Source: Acholoe squamosa
Lineage: Eukaryota; Annelida; Polychaeta; Phyllodocida; Polynoidae
Length of the DNA stretch: 64,000 nt
NCBI GenBank assembly: GCA_949317995.1
Contig: OX439038.1
Span: 4,048,001-4,112,000, forward strand
Reading direction: 5' to 3'
Part shown: positions 31,091 through 43,474 of the stretch, piece after piece
Layout of the letters: each line of letters begins with the position of its first letter
Numbering within the stretch: the first letter of the stretch is position 1
Notes under the pieces: generated by a model
Seen by the model: only the letters and a program-made list of their open reading frames with translations
The model's database searches: none
Told to the model about the DNA's origin: nothing
Translations under genes and position numbers: made by a program

Positions 31091-34000
31091 TACATTAATA
31101 TTTTACCTCATTCATGATGATGACCAATTGACATTGAATCCGTAGAATCTGGACAAGCGGGCGGATGGGAAGGTCAAGGTTGTGCGCAGTCTGATCGAGA
31201 GGGATAGAACAAAAATAGTATCTGACCATTTCGAAGGCCATAGCACAGCCCAAAAGTAGATGGAAAAGGTAAAGGGGGTTAATGAATATTTTAACACCTT
31301 TTCCCTCTCAAAATATAGCGACATATGTGCCCCTACAGAGACTATATGATGTGCCATCTGGGGTTCTAAAGTGTTAAGGCATGCAGTCATAGTCTGTATT
31401 TTCTCATCCAGACAACCCTCTGGCAGCACTTCCAGTGAATCTCCTGATGCTGTGCCCACTCCTTATGTCACGTCAGTGGTGCACGTGAATGGCTGCATCC
31501 CTCATCCAAACACATGCAGTGATGAGAAAGTTAAAAAAAGTAGAAATGACATCAAAGAAAAAAGAAGACCAAAGTAAACACCAAAGAATGGAAGGAACAA
31601 AAGAGATGGCTTTATATCGTTAGAAATTCCAGTTAAGTATTACGACCCCATGACTTTATTTTACACCTTTGGTGTGTATCAGATTATTTGTGTTATAGAG
31701 CAATATGAATAATATAGAGCACATAGGCCTAGTTTGGAGAAAAACCTTTTACCTTGGTAAACGAATTTGTCTGTATTTGCGCCCTGTGGTGGTGCTTCAA
31801 CTGAATCTGCTGACACTCTGATCATGTCACCATATAAAAGTTGAGGATGCCCCTTATACACAAGGAATCCATACTGTGAGATAGTACAAAAGTGGCCTTG
31901 AGGTAAGGGGGTGGATTAAATCACACGGGATGTGGGATAGGAAGCCCTAGGATGAAACTGTGGTAGGTGACTAGACCAGACAGTCTAGTGGACGACGGTG
32001 GTTTCCCCTGCTTGACCTCCCCTCAGGTAGGACCTTTAGTAGTCCCTTGGAATGTATCATGTGGTTTACCTGAACCAATCATTTGATGTTGTCAGGTGAG
32101 TGTTGTTGGGGTTGACAGGTGTGTCTCAGTTCTTGGATTTCATTGGTCCGGGAGCAAATGTTTTTGCGGAAAATCACCCCTCCCACCAATAGGTAGAAGG
32201 ACGAGAAGTTTCACAAAAAAGTACCATAAAATAGGTTAAAACTTTGGGTCATATGTATTCCACTGCCTCCAACATGAAATTCATAGATTATCCTTACTCT
32301 TGGGGTTACAGTGTGGTGCGCCTTATACACTGGGTAATAATGGCGCCCCAAAGCTGGCTGAAAAAGAATTCTGTCTCAAAATTGGCAACAGATTAATCAC
32401 TTTGGCACAATTCAATGAACCTATACATGCAAGTGGAAACAAATAATTCTTTTATGCTAATAATGCCAAGAAAAGCCTACCTGTTGGCCCATCCGTCCCT
32501 GCCAAATCAAGTCACTCCAGCATCCTATTGTATTTGTCCAGTGTAAAGATTTCCAGGTTTCCAGTTTCATCCTATGACAAGGTCACTGACATAAATGGTA
32601 TAAATCCTCAATGTTGTTATGACATAGCAAAGGCTGCCCCTGCCAAATAGGATTACTGCCAAAGCTTAGGGAAATATCCAATATACAGTGAGGTATGAAG
32701 GGGATTGTATCTTGTGGTAAAGTTTGGTTAAGTCAAGTTTATGAAGCACTAACATCGTAAATATTTCCCGAAGCGCTAGGTTCCCTCTGTACAATCTGAA
32801 TTATACATCAACTTAAAGGTAAGTCTTGAACAATTCCACAGATACCGCACACATGGCTATATTATATATCCAAGTCAGTCTCTCTTATTTGTCTGTCTGC
32901 AATATTTCCCAAAAATAAAAGAAGAAAAAGAAAACAAATAAATAAATGAGATAGCTGTCTCAAGTGGATCTTAAGGTTCCCACCAATTCAGAAGAAAGAA
33001 TGGACTGAGGCTGCAGGCAATAGGCAAAGTCACAGCTGTTAGGTGCCAACTTTACAAAACCCCATGTTAAACTTATATATTATGGCCTATCCATTTTAAT
33101 GGAAGGCACACTGTCCTTGCCAAAATACATCACTCCCACATCCCTAAAGTCCCCTGGATCAGATAGTATATACATCATATGCTTGCGTCAAAACCACATA
33201 CTAACATGTGTGTCCATATACAACTACACACATGTTAGAATAGTAACATTAACCATATATCCAAAGTTAATATTAGTCTCTCTCTCACTCAGTTTCACTA
33301 AGCATAAGTTCCATTTTTGTTTGTAGAGTGGAGAATCCTTCACAGAAATTAGAGTGGTAAAACTACCATATCCAAACCCACAAAATCACAAGTGTGTCCC
33401 TGTCACTTAGTCACCAGCTCCACTGTTAGAGGATAGGCAGTTGAGCAGGTCCGTAGGTAGAAGGGGAGTATGCTCTGTTGTCCCCCACCTCCTGGCAAGG
33501 AAAAGCTAGTAGGTGGACTTGTTGAGTTCTATACAAGTTACAATAGTTCACTAATCATATCCACAACAGAGAAAGTGAGTATCTATCACTCAGTGCAACC
33601 ACTCAATGCCCTCCACTCCAGCTCCTGTGTTATAGATAGGTTATTAGAAGGAGCAGCCAGACTGGTGTATGAGGGAATCCTCTGGTTTCCTGTCCCCCTC
33701 ACCAAATGGTACTAAGGGAATGTATCTGGGGACTTGTTAAGGTCTAGTTAGAATAGTGAGCTAGCATTATGCTCCCCCTTTGAAATAAAGGTGAGTCCTT
33801 CTCATCCTGTCTTGACTCCTGCCCTATCCATGCCGCACAGCTTCAGTGCTATACATAGGTTAGAGAGCAACATTTTTGGTAGAGAATCCTACAGCTGGCT
33901 TCCTTTCCCGTCCCAGAGAAATGTGGGTAAGCGGATGTATAGGGATACATTTTGAGGTTCACACAGTGTGAGTCCCCTATCCCAATGCTTTGGCCCCTGC

Positions 34001-34736
34001 CTAACAGAAACCTCTCCTTTCTTCTCCCCCCCTCCCTCTTAGAGGACGGGGATGTACAGGAGGGCTTTTTAAGTTCAACACAAGTTAACTAGTAGTCAAT
34101 TAGCCACATATCCAATCCTTGCAAAGATAAAACTGTGTCCTTCTCACTCACTGTTGCCTCCTGTTTATCCATACTGCCCAACTCCAGGGATATAGATAGG
34201 CCATACAACAGTCAGGCAGGTAAATCAGAGAATCCTCTGTTGTCCTCTGTAAGGAGATGGGTAGGTGTAGAGCTTGTTGAGGTCGGAGGCTGAGCCTGCA
34301 CCTCCCTCCCTCCCCAGATTTCCTCCAGTGGTTTTACTGCCTCCTGGTGGTAAAGCTGTGCAGCGCCTATGGTGGCGCTAGTAGTGGGTGGTTGTATTGA
34401 GAGGTGAGCCCACCCACCCGGGAGGAGGTGACAGAGCTAGTGGTGGGTGGTTGGTTCAGAGGCTGTGGTGGTTGTAGTGAGAGGTAGAGGTGTGGTAAGC
34501 TTCTCATCATATGGTGGCCTCCAGTGAATGATAACTATACCCCATACAGGAACAGCTGACAAAATCAACTATAAGGCTACCGTCAATATCAACAGGTTTA
34601 CCTTGTGTTGAAGGTTGTAAATTGCTGCCACAATTATGCACTTGGCATGATTAGGATAACATAATTATCATGTCTAAGTGTTACAGAAAACACTGTAATG
34701 AAACAATGTAAAAGCTGCTGCTAACGCATGAAGATA
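31091..34736. other. no recognisable gene; possible exon remnants at 31412-31529 and 31781-31840
   Basis: TTTTCTCATCCAG precedes an open stretch reading QPSGSTSSESPDAVPTPYV, and a related stretch (PCGGASTESADTL) lies at 31781. These could be decayed duplicated exons, but no gene model can be built. The rest is AT-rich with TCTCTC-type words and no domain. Confidence 0.3.
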
Positions 34737-35026
34737 CACTGAAAACATGGGAGATCCGAAACTAGTCAGCGGTGGCCACTTTAGGTCCTCAAGTTGACGA
34801 TACCTAAAACTACAACTTTAGGTAATCAAAATGACAACTTTACGACCTGAGTCATCAATATGACGACTATTTATTGTCAGTATTGTCATCCTGATGACTC
34901 AGGGTGTCAGGATGATGACTTAATGTCATCACTTTGACTACCTAAATGTGTAGTTTTAGGTATCGTCAAATTGAGGACCTAAAATGGTCACCGCTGACTA
35001 GTTTCGGATCTTCCATGTTTTCAGTG
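34737..35026. mobile_element. CACTG-type MITE family M1, copy 1 (290 bp)
   Basis: Starts CACTGAAAACATGGGAGATCC and ends GGATCTTCCATGTTTTCAGTG; the inverted ends run for roughly 80 bp with mismatches, including CCGAAACTAGTCAGCGGTG and GATACCTAAAACTACA. It is flanked by TA on both sides. Relatives lie at 48660-48875 and 56466-56709. Confidence 0.85.
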
Positions 35027-35484
35027 TATATGCCTCTTCTGCCTTGTACTCATTTAGCGCCAATGGTGACAGTGTACATGGGAGTCCACCTACCTGGAGG
35101 AGGTGACAGAGCTGGTGGATGGGTGGGTGAGAGGCTCGGTGGCTCGGTGGCAATGGTGGGCGATTGAGATGTGGTAAGCTTCACATCAGATGGTGGCCTC
35201 CACAGAAGGATAACTATACTTCATAGAGGAACAACTGTTGTTGGCATTTAACATGCCAGAAGTAACATAGTGCCTACCACTCTGAGTTGAAGTAAATACT
35301 TCCAGGTGCATCCGCTTGTGAAGTATTGTGGAGCTAGGCATTACTGTTAACCTTAACATAGGTATACCGCATATACCGCATAAAGAGACCTAACACAGCT
35401 AATTGAGAGTGTATTTATTGCAAAGCCTGGTAAGTTTTAAATGCAACAATATAAGTCCTATTAAAGTCCATTGGGAACTTACTA

Positions 35485-36353
35485 CACTGCAAAAATGGTG
35501 TTTAGATCCTAAACACAATTCTAAACATATTCTTGCAACGTTTTTGTAATAACATTAATTTCCTAAACATATTTAGCCAAACAATGTGCTTAGCTCAAGT
35601 GTTTAGAAATGTAGGTGTTTAGGTTGAAACTTTGTGTTTAGATATCTATGAATTTTTGTGTTTAGGTGTTTATGAATTTTTGTGTTTAAATGCTTAAATG
35701 ATATGATGGAGAGTTAAGGTTTGCAGACATGTGTGCATTGTTTTCTCATTTACTGGGGGGGGACATCAGCAGGTATTTACTTGTCAAAGTCTCCAAAGAT
35801 GTCAGCCACAGCTATATACGTGTACATGTATTACACACTGCATCAGAATGAGAGACTTGAGAAAGTACAACAGCTTGGCAAGAAGGACATTGCCTTATCT
35901 ATTCCAGAATAATATCAAATAGGTGTCGGTCATGGATCTTATTGATTATTTTATGCTATTTTATGGCATAAAGTGAATCTAGTCAATTTTCCATTGTCCT
36001 TTCTATTCACATGACATTCCATGAAATGAAACCATAATAAACATGGGATTTGGGGACATTTGTCACAACAATTGATTATAACTGTGTGCAGATAGTCCAT
36101 TCAAAGGTAGTGCTGGTGTGGATTCAACATCCATATATCTAAACATATTGATGTTTAAATCTGAACACTTATTATTCAACTGTTTCAACTCTAAACATCT
36201 AAACATGTTTAGCATAAATGTTTATGTAGTTAGAATAAAAGTGTTCATTTCCTAAATGTGTAGTCGATGAGACACCTAACTGACCTATATGTTTAGGTTT
36301 TAAACATGTTTAGACCTAAACATGTTTAAAATCTAAACACCATTTTTGCAGTG
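35485..36353. mobile_element. CACTG-ended terminal-inverted-repeat element (869 bp)
   Basis: Inverted ends CACTGCAAAAATGGTG plus TTTAGAT at 35485 and their reverse complement ending at 36353, flanked by TA on both sides. CTAAACA/TGTTTAG words are repeated throughout both ends (35510-35700 and 36130-36350). No transposase frame inside; the two overlapping 63-aa frames at 35721-35922 have no domain. Confidence 0.8.
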
Positions 36354-37225
36354 TACAGGATGAAAGTTTTCATGAGTGAAGGTTGGCCTCACAATTGACA
36401 TCTTTTGCTCATAGCCACTGGAGCATTTTCAGGATGCTCCTATTGCAACAATATTATAGCTATAATGTCAGCAAACATTTTAATCATACTCTATGGTATA
36501 GGTACTTGAAGTAAGGGGATTTAAACTTCATTCATTTGCATACAAAGTTGACCAGGATACCTCCAAACCTGCAATCTTCAATAGTTCCAATCTAACAATT
36601 TGTGTAGATTACCATTCTGCCATATTTAGGCCTATACAACTCGATGAATGTTGAGTTCAGATATGAAGCATTTCATGCAAGATATCATGATATCTCCAAC
36701 ATATGGAGGAATGCTCAACCTTTTTTTTCACCTATTTACAAAACAGTTATCTTTTGTGAGATTTGTGAAATTGACAGAATCACTAAAATGCACTGATTGA
36801 TAGCTTTGTCTTAGATGTCTGTTAGTCTATGCAATAAGATAGGCCATAGAATTTTAACTACAAGTCCGATTGCTTTAAAAGGTAAAACATGAAAGCTTTG
36901 TATAATGTCCTCTTTGGACAATCATCAAAAATATGTAATGATACAGACTCAGGGGTCACCTGATGGAAAATATATAGGACAAAATGTCGAGGTTCCTGAA
37001 ATTGATCCTAGGAAACACACCTAATTATGGTCTAATAAGCCACAAAACCATAAAATAGTTCGAAGTGTTGGGACAAGGAGAGTCACAATTGGGGTCTGCT
37101 TTTCTGTATCGTCATCCATTTGGCTTGCAGGGCCTTAGGCAGATGAGGACATTTTGCTCTCCTCTCGGATACCTACACTGAGTATAGAGTAGGTAAATAG
37201 CCTAGACTCTATCGGGGGACTGTGT
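36354..37225. other. no recognisable feature
   Basis: Nothing recognised. Confidence 0.4.
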
Positions 37226-37296
37226 GACTTCATTGGTGCATCATGACGACCAATGGGCATGATGCACTTCTGCATCAGTGCCCCTTGAAGGGTTAA
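37226..37296. mobile_element. right end of a TTAA-family MITE
   Basis: ACTTCATTGGTGCATCATGA, CCAATGGGCATGATGCAC and GCATCAGTGCCCCTTGAAGG end in GGTTAA. The left half is absent. Confidence 0.7.
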
Positions 37297-37633
37297 GTGA
37301 TGGTGGAAGTGAGAGGCTATGCTGAAGTGGGCTGTGGTGGGAGGTACAGGTATGTTAAGCTGCTCATCAAACGGCTTCCAGTGAATGATAACTATACTTA
37401 GTACAGGAACAACTGCCACAGCCAGGAAGTACTTTAGTACTTTGCATTGAAGTTGCACACTGGTTAAAATACATGATATTGTAGGGGTTCGTTCCCCTGT
37501 CAGGTGCGCAGAGCCTTCAGAGGGACTGTTCACTTGGTTGTGTCACTCCCCCTATGTATACCATACCGATCCAGGGTAGTTGGAAGGTGGAAATGTCAGT
37601 GGGGCCGTGTTGGTGACAGGGTATGTCAGGCCA

Positions 37634-37704
37634 GGGGATGTAGCTCAGTGGTAGAGCACTCGACTTGCAAGCGAGAGACCCGGGTTCGAATCCCGGTGTC
37701 TCCA
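37634..37704 (+). tRNA. tRNA-Ala (UGC)
   Basis: The acceptor stem GGGGATG pairs with TGTCTCC and carries the G3:U70 pair that specifies alanine. The D arm is GCTC/GAGC, the T arm CCGGG/CCCGG with TTCGAAT. The anticodon loop CTTGCAA gives TGC with T33; its stem has four pairs and one A:G mismatch next to the loop. The discriminator is A. TTTT lies about 7 nt downstream. Internal A and B boxes are intact. The neighbouring copy suggests it may be one of many repeat-borne tRNAs, so function is uncertain. Confidence 0.75.
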
Positions 37705-38091
37705 GAGACATTTTCACTGACCACTACAGTGGTGGAGACACCGAGTGGTCCTGCCTCACATGGGGGACCTTTAGAGAGCTCGGTACCTGGGCCGGTATGG
37801 TATAGACAAGCGCTTCAACTTGCTAGTGCTGAGGGACTTGGAAACAGATGGGCTGTGTGTGACTCAGTACTGGTACCGTTCAGACTAGACTGGAGGACCG
37901 GTTCTGGCGGGATACGGTTGAAGCTGGTTGGGAGGAGTGTAGGGGCTCGTTCCCCCGTCGGGTGCGCAGAGCCTTCAGAGGGACTGTTCACTTGGTTGTG
38001 TCACTCCCCCTATGTATACCATACCGATCCAGGGTAGTTGGAAGGTGGAAATGTCAGTGGGGCCGTGTTAGTGACAGGGTACGTTAGGCCA

Positions 38092-38162
38092 GGGGATGTA
38101 GCTCAGCGGTAGAGCACTCGACTTGCAAGCGAGAGACCCGGGTTTGAATCCTGGTGTCTCCA
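38092..38162 (+). tRNA. tRNA-Ala (UGC), second copy
   Basis: Same as the copy 458 bp upstream, with a C in the D loop (AGCGGTA), TTTGAAT in the T loop and CCTGG in the T stem, which still pairs through G:U. G3:U70 and the TGC anticodon are retained, and TTTT follows. Confidence 0.7.
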
Positions 38163-38186
38163 GAGACATTTTCACTGACCACTACA

Positions 38187-38879
38187 ATATAAAGCGGGTA
38201 TTTCACTGCCACCAGTCGTCTGGATCTTTGCTAATCCAATTATAATTAACAATGCAAAAGCATCTGTTTGATTAAGAGCTGGTTCCACAGGGTCGATTGG
38301 GTCCATTTTTTGCTAATACAACAACTTTTGTCCATACATTTCCTATTTAAAAATCAGTCGGATTAGCAAATAATGGATATACCGATGCTGTGGAACCAGG
38401 CATTTAATGAAAAATTTTGGCTGACCGATGGCAGGGGAATACCTGCTCACGATTTGTTTGATAGAAAGGTGTCCCAAAATTACAAGGACGATAATTTGCG
38501 TCTGAGCATTACAACAAATACTGTATTGCATTGCATATTAGCCACTTCCTATACTTAAGAATATACACCCCTACTGCACCTCACTCTGGGGTGTTTAAGA
38601 ACAGGCAACACTTTTCCTCCCATTTTTTGTCTCAAACGATCAGCTACTTACAATTTGTTTAAAGGCATTATGTTTCCCATTGCATGATATTCAATTGTGC
38701 GGAAAGGATTCTTTGGCTGTTCAAACCTACAGTAGAAATGGAACAAGTGTATACAAAGGTACTCAAGAGCTGTACAATACAATATATAAATCAGGAGACA
38801 GATCCTATGTTTTGGACCAGAGAGAGTCATTACTCCCTTTCCTCTGATATCAGTTGGTTCTGTCTAGCTGTGAAATAGA
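38187..38879. other. no recognisable feature
   Basis: TTCCACAG.GTCGATTGGGT and a partial inverse near 38390 (GATGCTGTGGAACCAGG) hint at a small inverted-repeat element (38285-38400). Nothing else. Confidence 0.35.
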
Positions 38880-39400
38880 GCAGGCATTGCCCGCAGGTAT
38901 CCTCCCTGGTCTGATGAGGCATGACTATCGATAGGTTCCTGAAAATTCAAGCCTCATTCAGCAAATGACATCTGGTGTTATAGCAATTAGGGTCTTGCAT
39001 GTGTGGAAAATCTGTTTCAGTTCACTCTTTTCCTATTTCTAGATGAAACTGACCAAGCAATGTGGTTTTAGAGGGACTTTCATATCTACTATTGGGATAT
39101 CAGAAGGATACTTTCTGGTAAGAAGTTATTCAGTGGTGAAGGTTTTAACGTGGGTCCTTTGTAAACGGGTAATGAGAGAGTCAAAGGTTTTGGAGGGCGC
39201 TTGTGATCCAATAAGAGAGGTTAAGTGCAGAGTACCGAACCTGCTGACAAGGCTATTTTACGCCTTTTTACAAGCAACCACAGAAGTCACAGTCGGAAAT
39301 CTGTCCACTTTACTCTCATCCCAGCTGAATATAGCAACGTGCCTATTGTGTCGCTGTGTGGCTATGGTGGTATGGTCCTAGAACATACGTGTATGGAGGT
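38880..39400 (+). repeat. repeat family B, copy 2, with a block shared at 41100
   Basis: 39100-39380 matches 1500-1760. The upstream part (38900-39062: TGATGAGGCATGACTATCGA, GAAACTGACCAAGCAATG) matches 41125-41285. Confidence 0.6.
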
Positions 39401-39424
39401 CCCTTGTAGAGCTTAGTCATTCCC

Positions 39425-39540
39425 TAGCATACTCTGTAGTACACCGCCATACTGCCAGCTTGTTGTTACAATTACAGTGGTACACTGTTTCAGTTTTACA
39501 AGGTCCCATATAGATCCAGCAGTTACCTTTTACAGTGTAC
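39425..39540 (+). repeat. repeat family E, partial copy
   Basis: GTGGTACACTGTTTCAGTTTTACAAGG, then CCAGCAGTTACCTTTTACAGTGTACT, as in 57130-57220. Confidence 0.5.
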
Positions 39541-40107
39541 TGTTCTTTGCGAAAAGTGCTCTCCGGGTCCGATATTCAAAGCATCAATAATGTAAAAACT
39601 CTACTCAGATGTAGGCTATATATAGGTGTGATTCCTATAGTGGATGGTCTCTAGATCACATGTATTCCTTCCAGTTGAGTACAAGAGTGTTAAGCCCCAA
39701 ATTGTCCTTACATATATCAAAATCCATATGGACTAGGTTCTCCTTCATATGTAAGACATAATATATAAATGTAAAAGTAATAAATTATCTACTCAAGAAC
39801 AGAGTATTGACAAGGAAAAGATGTGCATGCATACTGCTGACCCACTGAAGTAGACATGCACTTGTTAAAACAACACCTGAAACTGCTGGTTACTATAAAA
39901 CACAGTGTGGGCCTAAAAAGGTTGTAATACCTTTCTGTAGCCCATATATGAAAAAGACCAAAAGTAAGCCACACCTTGACTCCCTTCATATACATTAAAA
40001 GCAATGGGGTATCATCATTCGGACCATACAATATCAATATTGGATAGGAGGACCTACAACACCTTAAATTGTTAGAAAGCAGTATTTCTCATGATGATGG
40101 CTAAAAG

Positions 40108-40415
40108 GTGACTTTGACCTTCATAGTTTACTTGACCTCAACCTTGTGACCTTTGAGGCTGACCTTAAGTAGTGCTTTGGTGTAGGTAACAACCATTATA
40201 TACTTGTTATTTTATTGATTTCACACAGAAACTGCTGAAATGAGGTTGAATTGAGGATTTGACCTTGACCTTGACCTTGTGACCTACTATGCTAACCCCT
40301 GAATAATGATGTGATAGAGGTATAAAACATTGTATACATGTTAGTGTACTGATTTCACAAGAAAAAAGCTGAAAATGAGGTTGAAGGTTGGATTTGACCC
40401 TGACCCTGACCTTCA
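40108..40415. repeat. imperfect tandem repeat with TGACCT arrays
   Basis: Two-plus units of about 130 bp share TTATTTTATTGATTTCACA..GAAA..GCTGAAATGAGGTTGA and begin with TTGACCTTGACCTTGACC or TGACCTTTGAGGCTGACC. AGGTCA (TGACCT) words are nuclear-receptor half-site-like but may be coincidental. Confidence 0.65.
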
Positions 40416-40664
40416 AACATATTGATATAATATGAATGAATGAGAAGAAATTAGCTTTTCTGAATGGCATCATTTTCCTGGTGGCCATTTGGAAAATTGT
40501 GTTTTACATAATTTCCTCGGGGATGCCAGCTTGGCATCGTTTGGATCTGTGATCAGTGTGGTCTTACGGTTTAGAATCACCTATAACCCACCATACATCC
40601 TTCGCTGCAAGGTGCCTCTAGACGAGTGGTGGCACACAGCCTTATTAGCTCCAATAAAAACTGA

Positions 40665-40945
40665 TTCAGGCAAGTCTCATTAGCATCCCACTCATTCTGT
40701 AAGTCAGTTCAGTATCTAACAACTGCGCCTTAGTGCAAGAAGGTTACAATTGCATCTAGGTTAACAAGGAGCCATTTACACAACTTGCAAAACCTTTTGG
40801 ATTTGGTAGTCCCAAACATCAAACTTAGTACTTTATGCAGGTCTCATTAGCATCCTAATCAGTCCAAAGGTTGGTTTGCTATAACTGACAATTGAGCCTT
40901 AGTGCTAGAAGGTTGTAACTGGATCTAGGGTAATAAAGTGCCTCT
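40665..40945. repeat. local duplication, offset about 170 bp
   Basis: 40670-40775 and 40838-40940 share CAGG.CTCATTAGCATCC, AGCCTTAGTG..AGAAGGTT and ATCTAGG.TAA. Confidence 0.6.
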
Positions 40946-41099
40946 TGGTGCGACTTCACAGTGGTGTGCTTACAAACCTCCTCCACCAAGGCATTGACAT
41001 GCTACCTACAATGCTTCTTCAGTTTCTATAGTAACCCTTAATTTAGTCTATGATTAGAGTACACCAGTGCACCAGGTTTCTGTTTAGAAGTGATATAGG

Positions 41100-41290
41100 G
41101 AAGTTTTTGTATGAAGCCTCCCTCGTCTTATGAGGCATGGTTATCAACAGGTTTCTTAACATCAGAACCTTCATGGGGGCTCATTTAGCAAATGAGATTT
41201 GGCTTAAGCGCTCATTTAGTAAATGGGTCTAGTATGTGTGGAGAATCCTCTTTTTTCTTTTTGTAGAAGAAACTGACCAAGCAATGTTAT
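41100..41290 (+). repeat. copy of the 38900-39062 block
   Basis: Shares TATGAGGCATGGTTATCAA.AGGTTTC, AGCAAATGA, TGTGTGGAGAATC and GAAACTGACCAAGCAATG. Confidence 0.6.
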
Positions 41291-42392
41291 TTCACCTATA
41301 TATGATAATACAAATTTGTTGAAAAAGAAAATATTGCAAAGTGTTTGAAAATACTATGCAAAGCACATTACCATATCCAACAGTGATAAAAGACTACTTT
41401 GCTTTTTATTACAGATTTAGAAAAATGTGGAATCATAGTCAGTACTATGTGGACGTCCCAAGTGTAAGTATATCTAGCCTTGGGAGGTCTAACTAATGAA
41501 ACTCCTTTGAGTTGTCTACATGCTGCCCATAGCAGGCGGCAACCGCCGCTCAGCAGACCCCCATCTGCCACTAAACAGCCTAACAATAGTGTCTCCAATG
41601 CTAGTCTGTACCTACATGTGGGTCTGGTTGTATAAGGCCTAGACCACAATAGGGGAAGACACACACAGACAGTGATACCAGCCAATTACTTTTCACAGTT
41701 CAAAGGATGCATCCCTTAACAATCATGTAACTCTATTGTAGTGGAGACATGACAGTTGGATGCTGGGCCTAACTTTGTCTGGGGCAATCAGCCCCAGAGT
41801 AGGGATATAAGGCCCCCAGTAGGAGGTCCATCCATCTCAGTATCCAGAGAACCACCTCAGTGACAACATCTCCAGTCCAGCTCTCCTGCAGCCTGCTATG
41901 CATCTGCCACAAGAACACTCTACTGGGTTAGACTATGCCAGACAGGCATAGGACTACACCCCACTTGTGGCCAGGGGCTATCTTCTTCCATCTATCTACC
42001 AGAGGGTAAAGTTACACATTTATATTATCCCTCTATTAGCAGGCCAGGAGCTAGGTTGTGGGAACCCACCTAGAACCTATATTGGACAATGTATTATTAC
42101 TATTACACATAGGAGTGGAACATTATGGTATACCAATATTATAATTACTGTGTGTGGAAATTACCTGCATATTAACATTTGTATTACTGATACATAACAT
42201 GTTCTGCCTAAGCTGAATAAACCAGCGATAACTGGAATAGCACAAATAAGAGCTTGATATTCTTACTCTCTATATACCACTAGTATGATATATGATATTT
42301 CTAATATGACAACTTGATCATGCACAATTACTAGTATGACATAACTCTATATAAGCCGATAGTTTATATATCTTGTAAACATAATTAACTCT
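41291..42392. other. no recognisable gene
   Basis: A 105-aa minus frame (41368-41685) has no recognised domain. Nothing else recognised. Confidence 0.4.
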
Positions 42393-42778
42393 CTTGGAGG
42401 TAAATATACGTTACTTCTTGATACAAAGAATGTAATTTTGCTACGTTTTTATACCTCAAAACGTTAAGGTTGTTTACCTCCAACAAATGTTTTAGTTTGA
42501 AAAACGTATATATACCTCAAACAGAGGTAAAATGAGGTAGTTATTCCATGTTCTATGGAGGAAGAAATACCTTTTTTAACCTCTCCAATACGTGTGCTTT
42601 TTCTAGGTTAGGTGAACGTTATTCTATCACATTTTTATACCTCCAAACGTTAAGGTGTTTTTTTTACCTCCAACAAACGTTTTAGGTTGAAAAACGTATA
42701 TTATATACCTCAAACAGTGGTAGATAAAAGTGATAAAGCTACGTTCTATAGAGGTAAGAATACGTTTTTACCTCTCCT
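42393..42778. mobile_element. small element with internal 193-bp duplication and GGAGGTA ends
   Basis: TTGGAGGTAAATATACGTT at the left and AATACGTTTTTACCTCTCC at the right are inverted. The body holds two copies, 193 bp apart, of TTTTTATACCTC.AAACGTTAAGG, TTTACCTCCAACAAA.GTTTTAG and GAAAAACGTATAT. Confidence 0.6.
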
Positions 42779-43186
42779 GGGGGTAGATAAACCTAGCAAT
42801 TTGGAGGTACAAGGAATATAGAATTGATAATGTCCATTCGAGTATTTCTTTTATGATTATGATGTCACCATTTCCACTATCCTGGTATACATCCAGGCCT
42901 ACTGGATGCACCAGCTTGTCAGCCATCTTCTCATCATTTAGGTATTTTCGCCGACCAGTATCCACTGTAGGTTTGAATGTTAAAGAATACCTAGGGCTGC
43001 TTGACTATGCATTTTCTCTTGTTATCACAAAAAAAGGTGTTAAATACAGCTTACAGCAAACTCTAAGTGTTATCATCAAAATAAATGTTTCTCTGGGATT
43101 GTGGGCCTGGCCCAGATGGGTAAATGCTGGTAAATGTCAGGGAAGCCAGCTGGGGCCCAAATGGGCTAGCCCAGTTTACTATATGA
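42779..43186. other. no recognisable feature
   Basis: Open frames on both strands at 42768-43212 show no domain. Confidence 0.35.
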
Positions 43187-43441
43187 TCCGAAGGTCAATG
43201 GATCTAGTCTGAACAGTGACGCCTACTCTTCCCGTTCTCTCATAGCATTGCCAATATTCCTAAATATCTCTTTCGATCCCATTATACTTTAAAATGAAAA
43301 TACCAAACCATAACAAATTATTCTGTTCCATTCTTTATAAAGTGGGCTAAGGCCTCCAGCTGAAAAAATGGTGTGGACATGTTGGGACTACATCCACTGA
43401 TCAATAGTCCAGTGCTCAACCTACTGAACTAACAGGGCTAC
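43187..43441 (-). mobile_element. SINE-2 (tRNA-derived), copy 1
   Basis: On the minus strand a tRNA-like head (GTTAGTTCAGTAGGTTGAGC, ACTGGACTATTGATC) leads into a tail with CATTTTTTCAGCT, CCCACTTTATAAAGAAT, AGTATAATGGGAT, AGATATTTAGGAA and GCAATGCTATGAGAGAACGG. It is the inverted counterpart of 44685-44945. Confidence 0.8.
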
Positions 43442-43474
43442 TGTGATAGTCATAGTAAATATCTCTCTAGTTAC

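Larger units (their letters stand above)
37482..38186 (+). repeat. tRNA-bearing units in tandem, period 458 bp
   Basis: 37482-37728 and 37939-38186 are nearly identical. Each has GTAGGGG.TCGTTCCCC, an AGAGCCTTCAGAGGGACTG block, CCATACCGATCCAGG, GGAAGGTGGAAATGTC, then a tRNA and ACATTTTCACTGACCACTAC. The 210 bp between them are not repeated. An older relative is at 22365-22590. Confidence 0.9.
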
